Positions 31,766 to 39,900 of a stretch of 64,000 nucleotides of DNA are shown here, piece after piece. The notes below the pieces were generated by a model, which searched no databases, was not told where the DNA came from, and saw nothing but the letters and a program-made list of their open reading frames with translations. This DNA comes from Prorocentrum cordatum (taxonomy: Eukaryota > Sar > Dinophyceae > Prorocentrales > Prorocentraceae). The stretch covers positions 682,584-746,583 of the forward strand of contig CAUYUJ010021059.1 in the NCBI GenBank assembly GCA_963575745.1, given 5' to 3'. How positions within the stretch are numbered: position 1 is the first letter of the stretch; every line of letters starts with the position of its first letter. The position numbers and the translations under genes are program-made.

Positions 31766-32368
31766 GTGATACTCTGGAAGATCTTAATTAAGTTGACGGT
31801 AGTGCGGATGCGGTTATGTCATTTCGGTATTCGGTTTAATCTGCAAGACAATCCACCGAGTGGTACCTATATGCAGGTAGCCACATCGATACCGACTAGC
31901 TCTAAGTTGTGGGCATGTACGTGCAAACTGGCGATACCACAACATGTGTTGGATTGGTACGGCCAAACGGTACGACATGCTGAATGGCGAGCCCAGACAC
32001 GCATCACACTTATCCGTCACCTCAACGACAAAATCCTGGGAAGCAGCACTACGCACGGGAACGTGCCGATATACTTGAACACCTATACACGTACGGATCA
32101 CAACATACATCACTATGTGGCGACCAATAAAGGGGGACCGAAATTGTCTGATGTCATCCGACGTGTAACGATCAACCTGGACGCCAACGCGATTATTCAG
32201 GATATCGCAGTAGCCGATCAACCAACAGGATATGATTGGGCATGCACCACTACCTACAGGGGTTGCCAACATCAGTACACGGATGTACTGGCAGCCCGAG
32301 GAACCTGTCATGTTCGGGAACGAGCCTACTCAATCACCACAGAAACCCAGACGCGTCATCATAGATGA
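31766..32368 (+). CDS. hypothetical segment of the copia element
   Basis: An open frame with a balanced, folded-protein-like composition (QHVLDWYGQTVRHAEWRAQT...KILGSSTTHGNVPIYL). It matches no family I recognise. The hairpin at 32053 encodes HGNVP. The preceding stretch 31358-31765 contains short frames and the hairpin at 31428 but no recognised domain. This could be part of the polyprotein between protease and methyltransferase-like regions. Confidence 0.4.
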   Translation: MILWKILIKLTVVRMRLCHFGIRFNLQDNPPSGTYMQVATSIPTSSKLWACTCKLAIPQHVLDWYGQTVRHAEWRAQTRITLIRHLNDKILGSSTTHGNVPIYLNTYTRTDHNIHHYVATNKGGPKLSDVIRRVTINLDANAIIQDIAVADQPTGYDWACTTTYRGCQHQYTDVLAARGTCHVRERAYSITTETQTRHHR

Positions 32369-33443
32369 CTGTCCTTCTCCCCTCCCGACTCTGGCGATTG
32401 ACGCAGGTACCTACTCATCAACGACGATGGGCACGCAGACCGGTGGACAAGACGAGCAAGTCTTACTTACGGAGTCGCGTATCAAACAGAAGGAAAGGCT
32501 CAAAGCCGAAAAGGAGGCAGGCATCAAGCCTCGCCGCATCAAAAAGCACGTTGAAGATGGAAACGATGATTGCGGTGCCGACTTGTCAGGGCTCGGACAG
32601 GATCTTATGGCGGCCTGGAGCATTGACGTCCCTGTCGAGCTGATTAGCTCAGATGAGGAAGATGACCTGTTCCTTACCCTCCCCACATCTATGCCCGACA
32701 CACACGCGGACATATATATCATAGTGGCTACTCTATGTTATGGTCACAACAACTGCGTGGATATGTTGGAGCTTTGCGGAGGAGAGGGTCGCATTTCAGA
32801 GCTTGCCTTCTCAAGGGGTCTCTCCTCAGGAGGCAACTTAGACAAGACCACGTGTGTCGACCTGGGAGATCCCTCGGTGCAGCGAGCTGTAGAGCACTAC
32901 TTCGCAGTATGCCACGTACGAGTAGCCATGCTACAGCCCAGCTGCCGCACCACAGGACCACCATCCTACTACAACTACAAAGCCAACTATAACACTTGGG
33001 AACAGCATCATAAATAATATGTGCCACGCATAACTTACTGTGGTAAAACAGATGCTACTCAAGATAATGCACGGAGGTGGTTTACACGCGAACAACCCAC
33101 AGGAACATGGGTGGATGATATTTCCCCATGGAAAGAACTTGCCGACCGATCGCATATCACAACCGCACGCATCGACCAATGTGCGACGGGACTTAAAGAT
33201 ACGGCTGGTGACTATATCAAGAAGCCGACAAATATCACCAGCAACGACGAGACAATTCTTAAACCCTTTGAGCGACTCAAGTGCAACGGTAAGCATGCGC
33301 ACGCACAACCGTGCAACAGGGAGCTTTCACTGGCACAAAAATACACTCGAAGACTGCAGTCTGCCTTTGTGGAAGCCGTCTATCTGGCGAAAGCCATCGA
33401 CACCACGCGCGGAGAAGCGCCTACACGAACTGCGCATGCTTAA
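32232..33443 (+). CDS. SAM-methyltransferase-like domain of the copia polyprotein, one in-frame stop
   Basis: A basic coiled region (IKQKERLKAEKEAGIKPRRI) precedes CVDMLELCGGEGRISELAFS, which looks like the glycine-rich SAM-binding motif I of class I methyltransferases. LQPSCRTTGP sits where the cytosine-C5-type Pro-Cys motif IV would be. The frame stops at TAA 33015-33017 and continues unchanged with ATTARIDQCATGLKDTAGDY, IKKPTNITSNDE and LKCNGKHAHAQPC. From memory this arrangement is common in dinoflagellate copia polyproteins, but its activity is unknown to me. The Pro-Ser-Cys in place of Pro-Pro-Cys and the stop argue against catalysis in this copy. The hairpin at 32312 encodes FGNEP. Confidence 0.65.
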
Positions 33444-33482
33444 CCTGCCGACCTTCCTGATCAAGCTGAACCAGGAGAGGGT

Positions 33483-33764
33483 ATGAGACGCATCGGCGAT
33501 CGCATCATCCCAAAAGTGGCTACATGCCCAGCATGCATCGACAATGTCCGAAAGGGCAGTCCCAGCCACAACAGAGATCCTACACAATGTAAGCATCATG
33601 ACTCTATCTCTGTATACTGGCCATGTCCTGCATGCCAAAGGGACCTTGCGAGAAGCAAGGGTGTTAAGAACCACCTCGACACTGAGCCCGGCAAATGCCG
33701 TTTTGCTGAGCCGTTCAAACTCCCAGATGATCATGATCCCGAGGGCCGCAATGCGCCAGCTTGA
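33483..33764 (+). CDS. Cys/His zinc-binding motifs between methyltransferase-like and integrase parts
   Basis: Two similar units: CPACIDNVRKGSPSHNRDPTQC and CPACQRDLARSKGVKNHLDT followed by EPGKC (written here in parts). Each has C-x2-C, then His, then Cys, as in a small zinc finger pair. In frame with the upstream and downstream segments. They could bind nucleic acid next to integrase. Confidence 0.6.
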   Translation: MRRIGDRIIPKVATCPACIDNVRKGSPSHNRDPTQCKHHDSISVYWPCPACQRDLARSKGVKNHLDTEPGKCRFAEPFKLPDDHDPEGRNAPA

Positions 33765-33896
33765 TGGAAACCCTTACCCAAGCCTGGGGAGGGCCACGCT
33801 TCGGCATCGGGTGGCCGTCAGGGCGCTCGCGCCAGACCACCACGACCACGAGCCTTTGGGAACGCTGATCCTACATCTGGCGCCAGCAGTTACGAC

Positions 33897-35966
33897 ATGC
33901 TGCGAGACGCGCCCGAGCGTGGAAACACGCCCTCCGCGTCTTCAGGCGAGCCGCCACAAGTAGCGGCCCGCCGTGGTCGCCTGCAAGGCGTACCTCCACC
34001 ACCAGATGCAGTTGACGAGGGGGGCCGACTGCGGAGAGCCACGAGGAACCCTCTTGCCTCAACCGGCTCGGGGGCTCCACGACTGCCCGACTGGACGAGA
34101 TTTGACATCCAACGCAGTCTGCAAAACCTCCGTAGTCACGAACCTCACGTAGTCAAAAAGGAACTCCGTAAACTGCACCTACGGTGGCATCATGCGAAGG
34201 AACCCGAGATGAGGCGGATCCTAGACAAAGTGGGACTGGATAACGTGCGATTAAATATGACCAAAGAAATCTGTGACACATGTCGGGAATGTAGAGCATG
34301 GGAACGTCCAGGTAATTCTACGCTACCTTCCGTAAGCCTTCCTGGAAATTGGCTTGACGAAGGCGAAGTAGATCTCATGTTTTACAAGAAACGAACCATA
34401 TTTCATATTATGGACCGATGCATCCGCCTGGCAGCAGGTCGAGAGATTGCTGATCGAGAACGTGACACTATACTCGACGCCTACCACTATTGCTGGATTG
34501 CCGATCATGGACCCAAAGTCTTGTATTCAGATGGAGAAGGCGCCCTCAACAATGACACTGCCAAGGCCATGATGGCGAACAAGGGTGCGACACTTCGTAT
34601 CCGAGCACCTGGCCAACACGCGACCTCGATCGAGTCACGTAACGGCATCCTTAGGGGTACTCTCCATATGATTGAGGAAGAGCTGAACAGACACAACATC
34701 CCCGTTGTATTTACTAGAGCATTGGCTGAAGGCATCTTTGTCACCAACGCTTTCACGTTTTACAACGGAGTATCGCCGTACCAAGCACACACTGGGCGAC
34801 AGCCCTCTTTTCTTCCTGACCTCGACACCCTTGACTTCCCTAGGGGGCCCGAGACGTCAGGCCACGAACGAGAACGCCGTGTGAGGGAAGTTAGCCTGGA
34901 AGCAATAACTCAAGCCACGGGTGTAGCTAAGACACATCGTGCTCTCAGGGCTAAGACGGCCCCAGATGGTGCTCGCCTTTACTCAGCAGGGGACTTGGTC
35001 GACTATCACCGACCTACAGCCACTAAGGACGACCATGGAGGCTGGAATGGCCTGTTTCCTGTGATCCGTAACGTGCCTGAACGAGGACACGTTGTCGTCA
35101 AGGCAGGATCGCGTGAGGTAATTGTAATGTACCCTGATGCTCGCCACACGCTATACATTGAATGCCTTCTTACCAGGGAACTTGGCATGGACAACATGGC
35201 CATGCAGACCGTCCTTACATATGTGGCACACCTTGGTGCAGGGAAACCTGCCGAAGTCTTTGGCTATATTTCAGACTACAAGGGGAATCTCAATCTTTCG
35301 GACGACAGCAAGTTCCACCCGCGCGTACACCTTGCACTGCAGTATCTCGTGCGAAATTATTTCCGGGCTGAACGTGTAATAGCCGTGAGATTGGCCAAGA
35401 ACGTGTCAAATCTACCTGCAGTAAAGTACGCCACCGGGTCTGCACTCATCCACTACGACAATGATGTTAACCCAGCCTTCCACTATTATGAGTGTGTGGG
35501 CACCGGCCTGAACATCTCTCAAATCACTGGTAGCACTCACTCCAGACTCATCCAGTGCCTGACGTCACAAGTTCCTTCCCTAGGATTTCATGATGACCTT
35601 GCCAAGTATCAGCACTTGGGCACAACGTCTGGAGAACACGACCAGCCTGGAGACAGGCCTCCACCAGACACCCCAGGTGCTTCATCACCAAGTGAAAGTC
35701 GCCTGTCTACAATCTACGAAGAAAGCGAGGGACATGACATCGAGGCTATGATGATGGAGGAGTGGTACGATGAGTTGCGTATGGACCTTCATCCCACAAC
35801 GGTTATCGACGACCATCTCTACTGCGTCCCAACAACTATGCTGCCCGACCAATGTGTCTTGGTCTCAGCATTCGTGGACGAGGAAGATACCGTAGTGTCG
35901 GAGATGCTCGGAGACGAGCCTGAACTACAAGAGCCCTGTCTTATCTCTATGCTCGACTGCACCTGA
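33897..35966 (+). CDS. copia integrase with C-terminal extension
   Basis: A 689-residue open frame. The N-terminal zinc-binding region is LHLRWHHAKEPEMRRILDKV...ICDTCRECRAW (HHCC type). The catalytic core has GEVDLMFY (first Asp), VLYSDGEGALNND (second Asp) and ESRNGILRGTLHMIEEEL (Glu), the D,D-E triad of retroviral-type integrases, which insert the cDNA. NAFTFYNGVSPYQAHTGRQP is the conserved post-catalytic segment. About 350 residues of C-terminal region include GDLVDYHRPTATKDDHGGWN, an SH3-like copia feature. Hairpins at 33917, 35238, 35645 and 35906; the one at 35238 is in a different codon register (AGKPA). This is the best-preserved frame of the element. Confidence 0.9.
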   Translation: MLRDAPERGNTPSASSGEPPQVAARRGRLQGVPPPPDAVDEGGRLRRATRNPLASTGSGAPRLPDWTRFDIQRSLQNLRSHEPHVVKKELRKLHLRWHHAKEPEMRRILDKVGLDNVRLNMTKEICDTCRECRAWERPGNSTLPSVSLPGNWLDEGEVDLMFYKKRTIFHIMDRCIRLAAGREIADRERDTILDAYHYCWIADHGPKVLYSDGEGALNNDTAKAMMANKGATLRIRAPGQHATSIESRNGILRGTLHMIEEELNRHNIPVVFTRALAEGIFVTNAFTFYNGVSPYQAHTGRQPSFLPDLDTLDFPRGPETSGHERERRVREVSLEAITQATGVAKTHRALRAKTAPDGARLYSAGDLVDYHRPTATKDDHGGWNGLFPVIRNVPERGHVVVKAGSREVIVMYPDARHTLYIECLLTRELGMDNMAMQTVLTYVAHLGAGKPAEVFGYISDYKGNLNLSDDSKFHPRVHLALQYLVRNYFRAERVIAVRLAKNVSNLPAVKYATGSALIHYDNDVNPAFHYYECVGTGLNISQITGSTHSRLIQCLTSQVPSLGFHDDLAKYQHLGTTSGEHDQPGDRPPPDTPGASSPSESRLSTIYEESEGHDIEAMMMEEWYDELRMDLHPTTVIDDHLYCVPTTMLPDQCVLVSAFVDEEDTVVSEMLGDEPELQEPCLISMLDCT

Positions 35967-35983
35967 CGAGGGCTATTCTCTTG

Positions 35984-37147
35984 ACAGTGATGAACATGGT
36001 CCTTATGTTGAGCTATGTTTCACACCAGAAATGTCAAAGGTAGTGTTGGATCAGACCCAACTTGCACAGCTTGAAACTGACATGGTCGCAACGATGAGAG
36101 TATATGTATAATCGGCTGCTAAACGTGCTGTGGTAGTCAAGGAAGCTGACCTACTCACCAAAGCCGATATAGCAGCACACCCTAAATAGGTTAGTGAAGC
36201 TTTGTACACCGAACTCAAGATCTGGCTTGACAACCGGTGCTTTGAGATGTTTGACCAACATCATGACATCCAGATATGTATACAAGTGGAAGTTTGTGAA
36301 GGTAGGCACCGAGAACGTTAAAACCATCTGTCTCAGACTTGTCCTTGCCGGATTCATGGACGCGGAGGCGTTCGATGTAGAAACCTTTTCAGGAATTGCT
36401 CGAAGGCAGTCCCAGAGGCTCCTGGCAAGTGAGGCGGCATGTCATCCAGAATGGAGCTTAGTATCTATGGATATCGACAAAGCGTTCCTCAAAGGTCTGA
36501 CCTATGAGGAACTTGCTCATGCCACCGGCGAGGAAACTCGCATGGTTTGCTTCACTCTTCCACCAGGAAGTGCCCAGGTGCTTCGTGCACTACCAGGCTT
36601 CTCTTCTTACGATGAAAGCCGACACTGCCTCAGGTGCCTCAAGCCAGGAACGGGTACAAAGGACGCCCCAAGAGCGTCCTCCCTCAAGCTTCGTACGACT
36701 ACACGAGCTATAGGCCTCATACCAGCAAGTTACGACCCTGAGTTTGAATTCAGTCAGGATCTGTTAACGGCAAAACATGTCGACGATATCAATATGACAG
36801 GCCTAGAGAAAAACGTAGATGACTATGTACAACGTGTCGAAAAGGTGTTTGGTAAATGCAAGCTCAACAAACATTCTTATACGAACTGCGCCGTTCGCTA
36901 CACTAAGAATGAACAAGGGGATGTGATCATGGATCAGGACGAGTACATTAAACAATTACGTCCTATCACACACCCTGAACTTACGGGAGCGGCGGCAGAC
37001 GCCAAAGCTACCAAACTCATCACCGACATGTTCGTTAGCCTGCGAGGAGCTCTCGCCTATGCCCTTCTTAGTCAAGTCTGGCTTATGGTGTATGTGGTCT
37101 CTCCCAGAAGATCCAAGAGCCCGCCAACTTACAAGTCAGACGACTGA
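35984..37147 (+). CDS. copia reverse transcriptase, frame-disrupted at its N-terminus
   Basis: The N-terminal part (about 36100-36240: KRAVVVKEADLLTKADIAAH, then SEALYTELKIWLDN) is split by stops and frame changes. From 36194 one frame gives TSRYVYKWKFVKVGTENVKT, LVLAGFMDAEAFDVETFSGI, WSLVSMDIDKAFLKGL (first catalytic Asp region) and AKHVDDINMTG, with the Asp-Asp pair of the RT active site. Integrase before RT confirms the copia group. The hairpin at 36528 encodes GEETR, not the common GNxP register. TGA at 37145-37147 separates it from RNase H. Confidence 0.85.
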
Positions 37148-37152
37148 ATGCT

Positions 37153-37848
37153 GTGGCGCGAAAGCTGATCAGCAGGCCGAAACGCATCACCTTCCCTCGG
37201 ATGAAACCGACGAATGAAGTAGACGTACACAGTGATTCGGGGTATCGGAAGCTCACCGGGGAGGAGGACGATGAAACCAAGGGCTACGGTATTCGTGGGG
37301 CTATCGTACGGCGAGGAAACTCGCCTCAAGGCAAGTCCGTCATTCACCTTTGCGACGGACTATGTAAATCACACCGACTGCAGGTGAGGTCCAGCTATGC
37401 CGCTGAGGCGCTTGCAGCTGCACACAATCTTGATGAATGTTATCCCACGCTCATCACTCTCCACGAGCTCAAGGCAGGGGCACTTACTCCACGACAACTA
37501 CGAGATATGCGTGAAGTTGGAGGCCTAGCTATCAAAGTATCCCTTACTATAGACGCTGAGTCTGTATACAAGTCGCTATCCAGCAAAGATCTTAATATAC
37601 CGACGGAACGGACTTTGTTGGGACATATCAGCTGGATACGTGAGCTCATGGATATAGGCATAGTGCATAACGTACAGTGGTGTGATACTAGAGACATGAC
37701 CGCAGATGGGCAGACAAAGGGGAGTATCGATCGGGAGCTGCTTTTGGAAGTGATGTCAGGCACTCAGTCATTTAAGTATGACGTGAAGCAGTTTGTTCCC
37801 TTTCGTGGCCCTAAGGACAGCAGTCAGCCTAAGTCGAATCAGTTTTAG
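37153..37848 (+). CDS. copia RNase H domain
   Basis: The four acidic positions of RNase H can be placed: EVDVHSDSGYRK, RSSYAAEALAAAHN, SLTIDAESVYKSL and WCDTRDMTADGQTKG. It removes the RNA strand during cDNA synthesis. The hairpin at 37311 (GGCGAG-GAAA-CTCGCC, six pairs) sits between the first two motifs and encodes RRGNSP. It ends at TAG 37846-37848 and is followed by the 3' non-coding region. Confidence 0.85.
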   Translation: MARKLISRPKRITFPRMKPTNEVDVHSDSGYRKLTGEEDDETKGYGIRGAIVRRGNSPQGKSVIHLCDGLCKSHRLQVRSSYAAEALAAAHNLDECYPTLITLHELKAGALTPRQLRDMREVGGLAIKVSLTIDAESVYKSLSSKDLNIPTERTLLGHISWIRELMDIGIVHNVQWCDTRDMTADGQTKGSIDRELLLEVMSGTQSFKYDVKQFVPFRGPKDSSQPKSNQF

Positions 37849-38241
37849 TCAGTCCTTGTTGCCCCCGCGGTCCAGTTTGCCAGCACGGGCGCCTAATACA
37901 GAGGCGCCCTCCTAGCCGCTCGGAAGCGAGCCCTACTTTTCACGCTTGGCAGCGAGCCTGTTCAGATTGGTTCAGGCTCTTTGCTTTAATACCTTTTTGC
38001 CTGGAGAGGAATAGCCTGTTTGGCTTACCTCTAGCTGGGCCGATAGCCCTTTGATATCCAAGGGGCTATCCTGCGTATGCGTGAAAATGTTTTGCGAGGA
38101 AACTCGCCGGCGAATAATCTCGCCCTACAGTCTGGTGTTAGGCCAGACTGTGCGTACTGTTTTTCTTGCAAACAGTTGTGCGCGCGGCCTTTCTAGAGCC
38201 TAACGGCTGCGCGGCTATACTCTCCGTCTCCTCCCCTCCCG
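37849..38241 (+). ncRNA. structured 3' non-coding region with a chain of hairpins
   Basis: Perfect or near-perfect hairpins in sequence: GGGCGCC/GGCGCCC (37887-37909), GAGCCTG/CAGGCTC (37954-37979), nested AGAGG..AGCC/GGCT..CCTCT (about 38004-38031), GATAGCCC/GGGCTATC (38042-38070), the GNRA hairpin at 38094-38107, CAGTCTGG/CCAGACTG (38128-38150) and ACTGTTT/AAACAGT (38156-38176). The end (38180-38236) is an imperfect inverted copy of the LTR segment at about 38276-38330. No polypurine tract is visible before the 3' LTR; there is a pyrimidine run (CTCCTCCCCTCCC). Confidence 0.75.
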
Positions 38242-38474
38242 ACTTTAAGGGTGGCTCTTTGGGAGATGTTATAGAGGATCGGGAGTATAGCCTGCGCGCC
38301 CTTGCTTTTGGCTCAAGGCACGCGCGCCCTAGTTGCCCGGACACTGCTGGTGTTCGCTATGTGATGGGAAGATCATTACATCGATCTTATCTTATTTCAT
38401 CCATCCACTCCCCATACTGAACTGACACAGCATGGAATTGGATGCTATTTGACTTACCATAGTAATTCCAGACT
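38242..38474 (+). repeat. 3' LTR of the copia element
   Basis: 233 bp, matching 22379-22611 with about 15 differences. It contains TTTTGGCTCAAG at 38306-38317, the last 12 nt of the dinoflagellate spliced leader, inside a short hairpin. It is followed by GAGGG, the right target duplication. Confidence 0.92.
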
Positions 38475-38720
38475 GAGGGGGAGGAGGAGGAGGAGCAGCA
38501 GGAGCAGGAGCAGGAGCAGGAGGATGAGGAAAAGGAGGAGGAGGAGGAGGAGCGAGGAAGATGACTGAGTAGGACGAGCGAGGAAGGAGAGGCGACGAAA
38601 CAAGGACGATGGGAAGGAAAACGACCGAGGAGGAAACGGACAGGGGATGACGAGGAGGAGGAGGAGGAGGAGGAGGAGCCGGAAGGAGGAGGAGGAGGAG
38701 GAGGAGGAAGTGGGAGGTGG
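38475..38720 (+). repeat. GGA/GAG-rich tract at the insertion site
   Basis: Purine-rich triplets that look like the continuation of the tract left of the 5' LTR (22200-22378). The first five bases are the right copy of the target duplication. Confidence 0.75.
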
Positions 38721-39437
38721 CAAGAAGGAGGGTTGGGATGATGAGCGGAAATGAGTTATTACCGAGGTGGTGCCGAGATGTTACATCACACCCACCCCTA
38801 AGCCAATCATTAAGGCTTGCCCCGTCATATTGCCTCGTCTTCTGGGGCTTTCCCTCCTACTGACGACCGTGCAATAAGTGAGCGTTTCCATCTGTCGGTG
38901 CGCAATGCAGTGTAAGTTGACGAACTCCTGCGTGCCGATAGGGGACGCCGTTGATGGAGACTTCCGCGTGCGCCTGTTTCGTGCGGTACCCTGTATGAAC
39001 TGATGCAAGGCGCGCTGCATGGTGCGCGAGAGCCCCGCGCGGCAGGACCTCGTGGCATCAAGTAGCTTGTTCATGATAGTACATGTGTGTGGAATTTATG
39101 TAGAACGACATGCGCCTATTTGCCATGCACAGGTGTGTATGTGCATGTGTATGTACGGATACGTAAACGATGAAGCGGTCTTATGGTATACCTCACGTAT
39201 ATGATAATGTACGTCGTGTAAGTGCATAATGATTCACATCTCATTGTACACATATACGTCATATGAGTGTGTAGATCTACACAAGACTGCGTTGGCGTTT
39301 CGCGCCATGCATCTTGGTCGCCCAACCAGCCCATCCAGAAATGATGCCCAGGGGAGTTGAGGTGATCAGGTAAGTGGGGGAACATGCAGAAGAACAAAGG
39401 GTATGGAGTCGTCATATACCCTAAGAGGGAGAGGATC
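38721..39437. other. non-coding region, nothing recognised
   Basis: Mixed-composition sequence, including TGTGTATGTGCATGTGTATG runs at about 39130-39160. No coding signal. Confidence 0.4.
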
Positions 39438-39439
39438 GA

Positions 39440-39487
<48 letters not shown>

Positions 39488-39490
39488 TGA
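39438..39490 (+). repeat. (GTC)n microsatellite
   Basis: An uninterrupted run of CGT/GTC triplets followed by GAGGAG. Confidence 0.92.
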
Positions 39491-39579
39491 GGAGGAGGAG
39501 GAGGAGGAGGATGTGGAGTAGGACGAGGACGAGGAGGACGAGAAGGAGGAAAAGGAGGAGAGGGAGGGAGAGTTGGGTA

Positions 39580-39900
39580 CCTCGGGGATCCTCTTGAGGC
39601 CTCGTATGGGATCTCTTTGGAGCCTCTTGAAGGCCTCTTGGGGCCGTCTGGGCGCCTCTTGGGGCCCTCTTGGGGCGCTCTTTGGAGCTTCAGAGACGCT
39701 CTTGGGGCTACCTTGGAGGACGTCGATGAAAAAAGAGTGGAGCTTCAAGTAGCCTCCCCCCTCGGGAGCACCGAATGTCATCTCCTGGACCCCTCTTGGA
39801 ACGCTCTTGGGGCGCTCTTGGGCGCTCTTGGGGCAGTCTTGGGGCTCTATTGGGCCGGCCTTTCCTGGGGCTCTCTTGGACCGTATATTCGGATCCACGG
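39580..39900 (+). repeat. CTCTTGGGGC dispersed low-complexity repeat
   Basis: Short units such as GGGGCGCTCTTGG and GGGCCCTCTTGGGGC repeat irregularly. The complementary form (CCCAAGAGGGCC) builds the tracts at 47050-48480 and 56360-56790, and the same-strand form is at 53540-54180. Confidence 0.7.

Larger units (their letters stand above)
22828..38107 (+). repeat. family of ~30 GNRA-tetraloop 14-nt hairpins
   Basis: Consensus G-C-N-N-G, GNRA, C-N'-N'-G-C on the sense strand. Five-pair copies (three with one G-U pair) start at 22828, 22867, 22930, 23793, 24260, 24587, 25316, 25535, 26230, 26807, 26888, 28031, 28593, 29205, 29714, 29795, 30332, 30365, 30896, 30985, 31428, 32053, 32312, 33917, 35238, 35645, 35906, 36528, 37311 and 38094. 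Single-mismatch copies start at 24734, 25241, 26355, 28292 and 28340. Stem 5' arms seen are GCTCG, GCGGG, GCGCG, GCTGG, GCAGG, GCGAG, GCACG, GCGTG and GCCTG. Loops are GAAA, GAGA, GCAA and GGAA. I found none outside the element by eye. Most copies encode Gly-Asn/Asp-x-Pro, but some lie in other frames or in non-coding sequence. Confidence 0.9.
22379..38474 (+). mobile_element. giant Ty1/copia LTR retrotransposon with accessory domains
   Basis: A 16.1-kb element bounded by two 233-bp direct LTRs that differ at about 15 positions. Domain order is gag-like, zinc knuckle, long linkers, Tpt1/KptA-like RNA 2'-phosphotransferase, linker, RING-H2, retropepsin, methyltransferase-like domain, Cys/His motifs, integrase, reverse transcriptase, RNase H. 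Integrase before RT is the Ty1/copia order. It is much longer than the usual ~5-kb copia element because of the linkers and accessory domains. The reading frame changes at several places and gag has a stop, so this copy is probably inactive or needs recoding. The sense strand carries about 30 short GNRA-loop hairpins. The purine-rich flanks on each side look like one interrupted tract. Confidence 0.93.
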
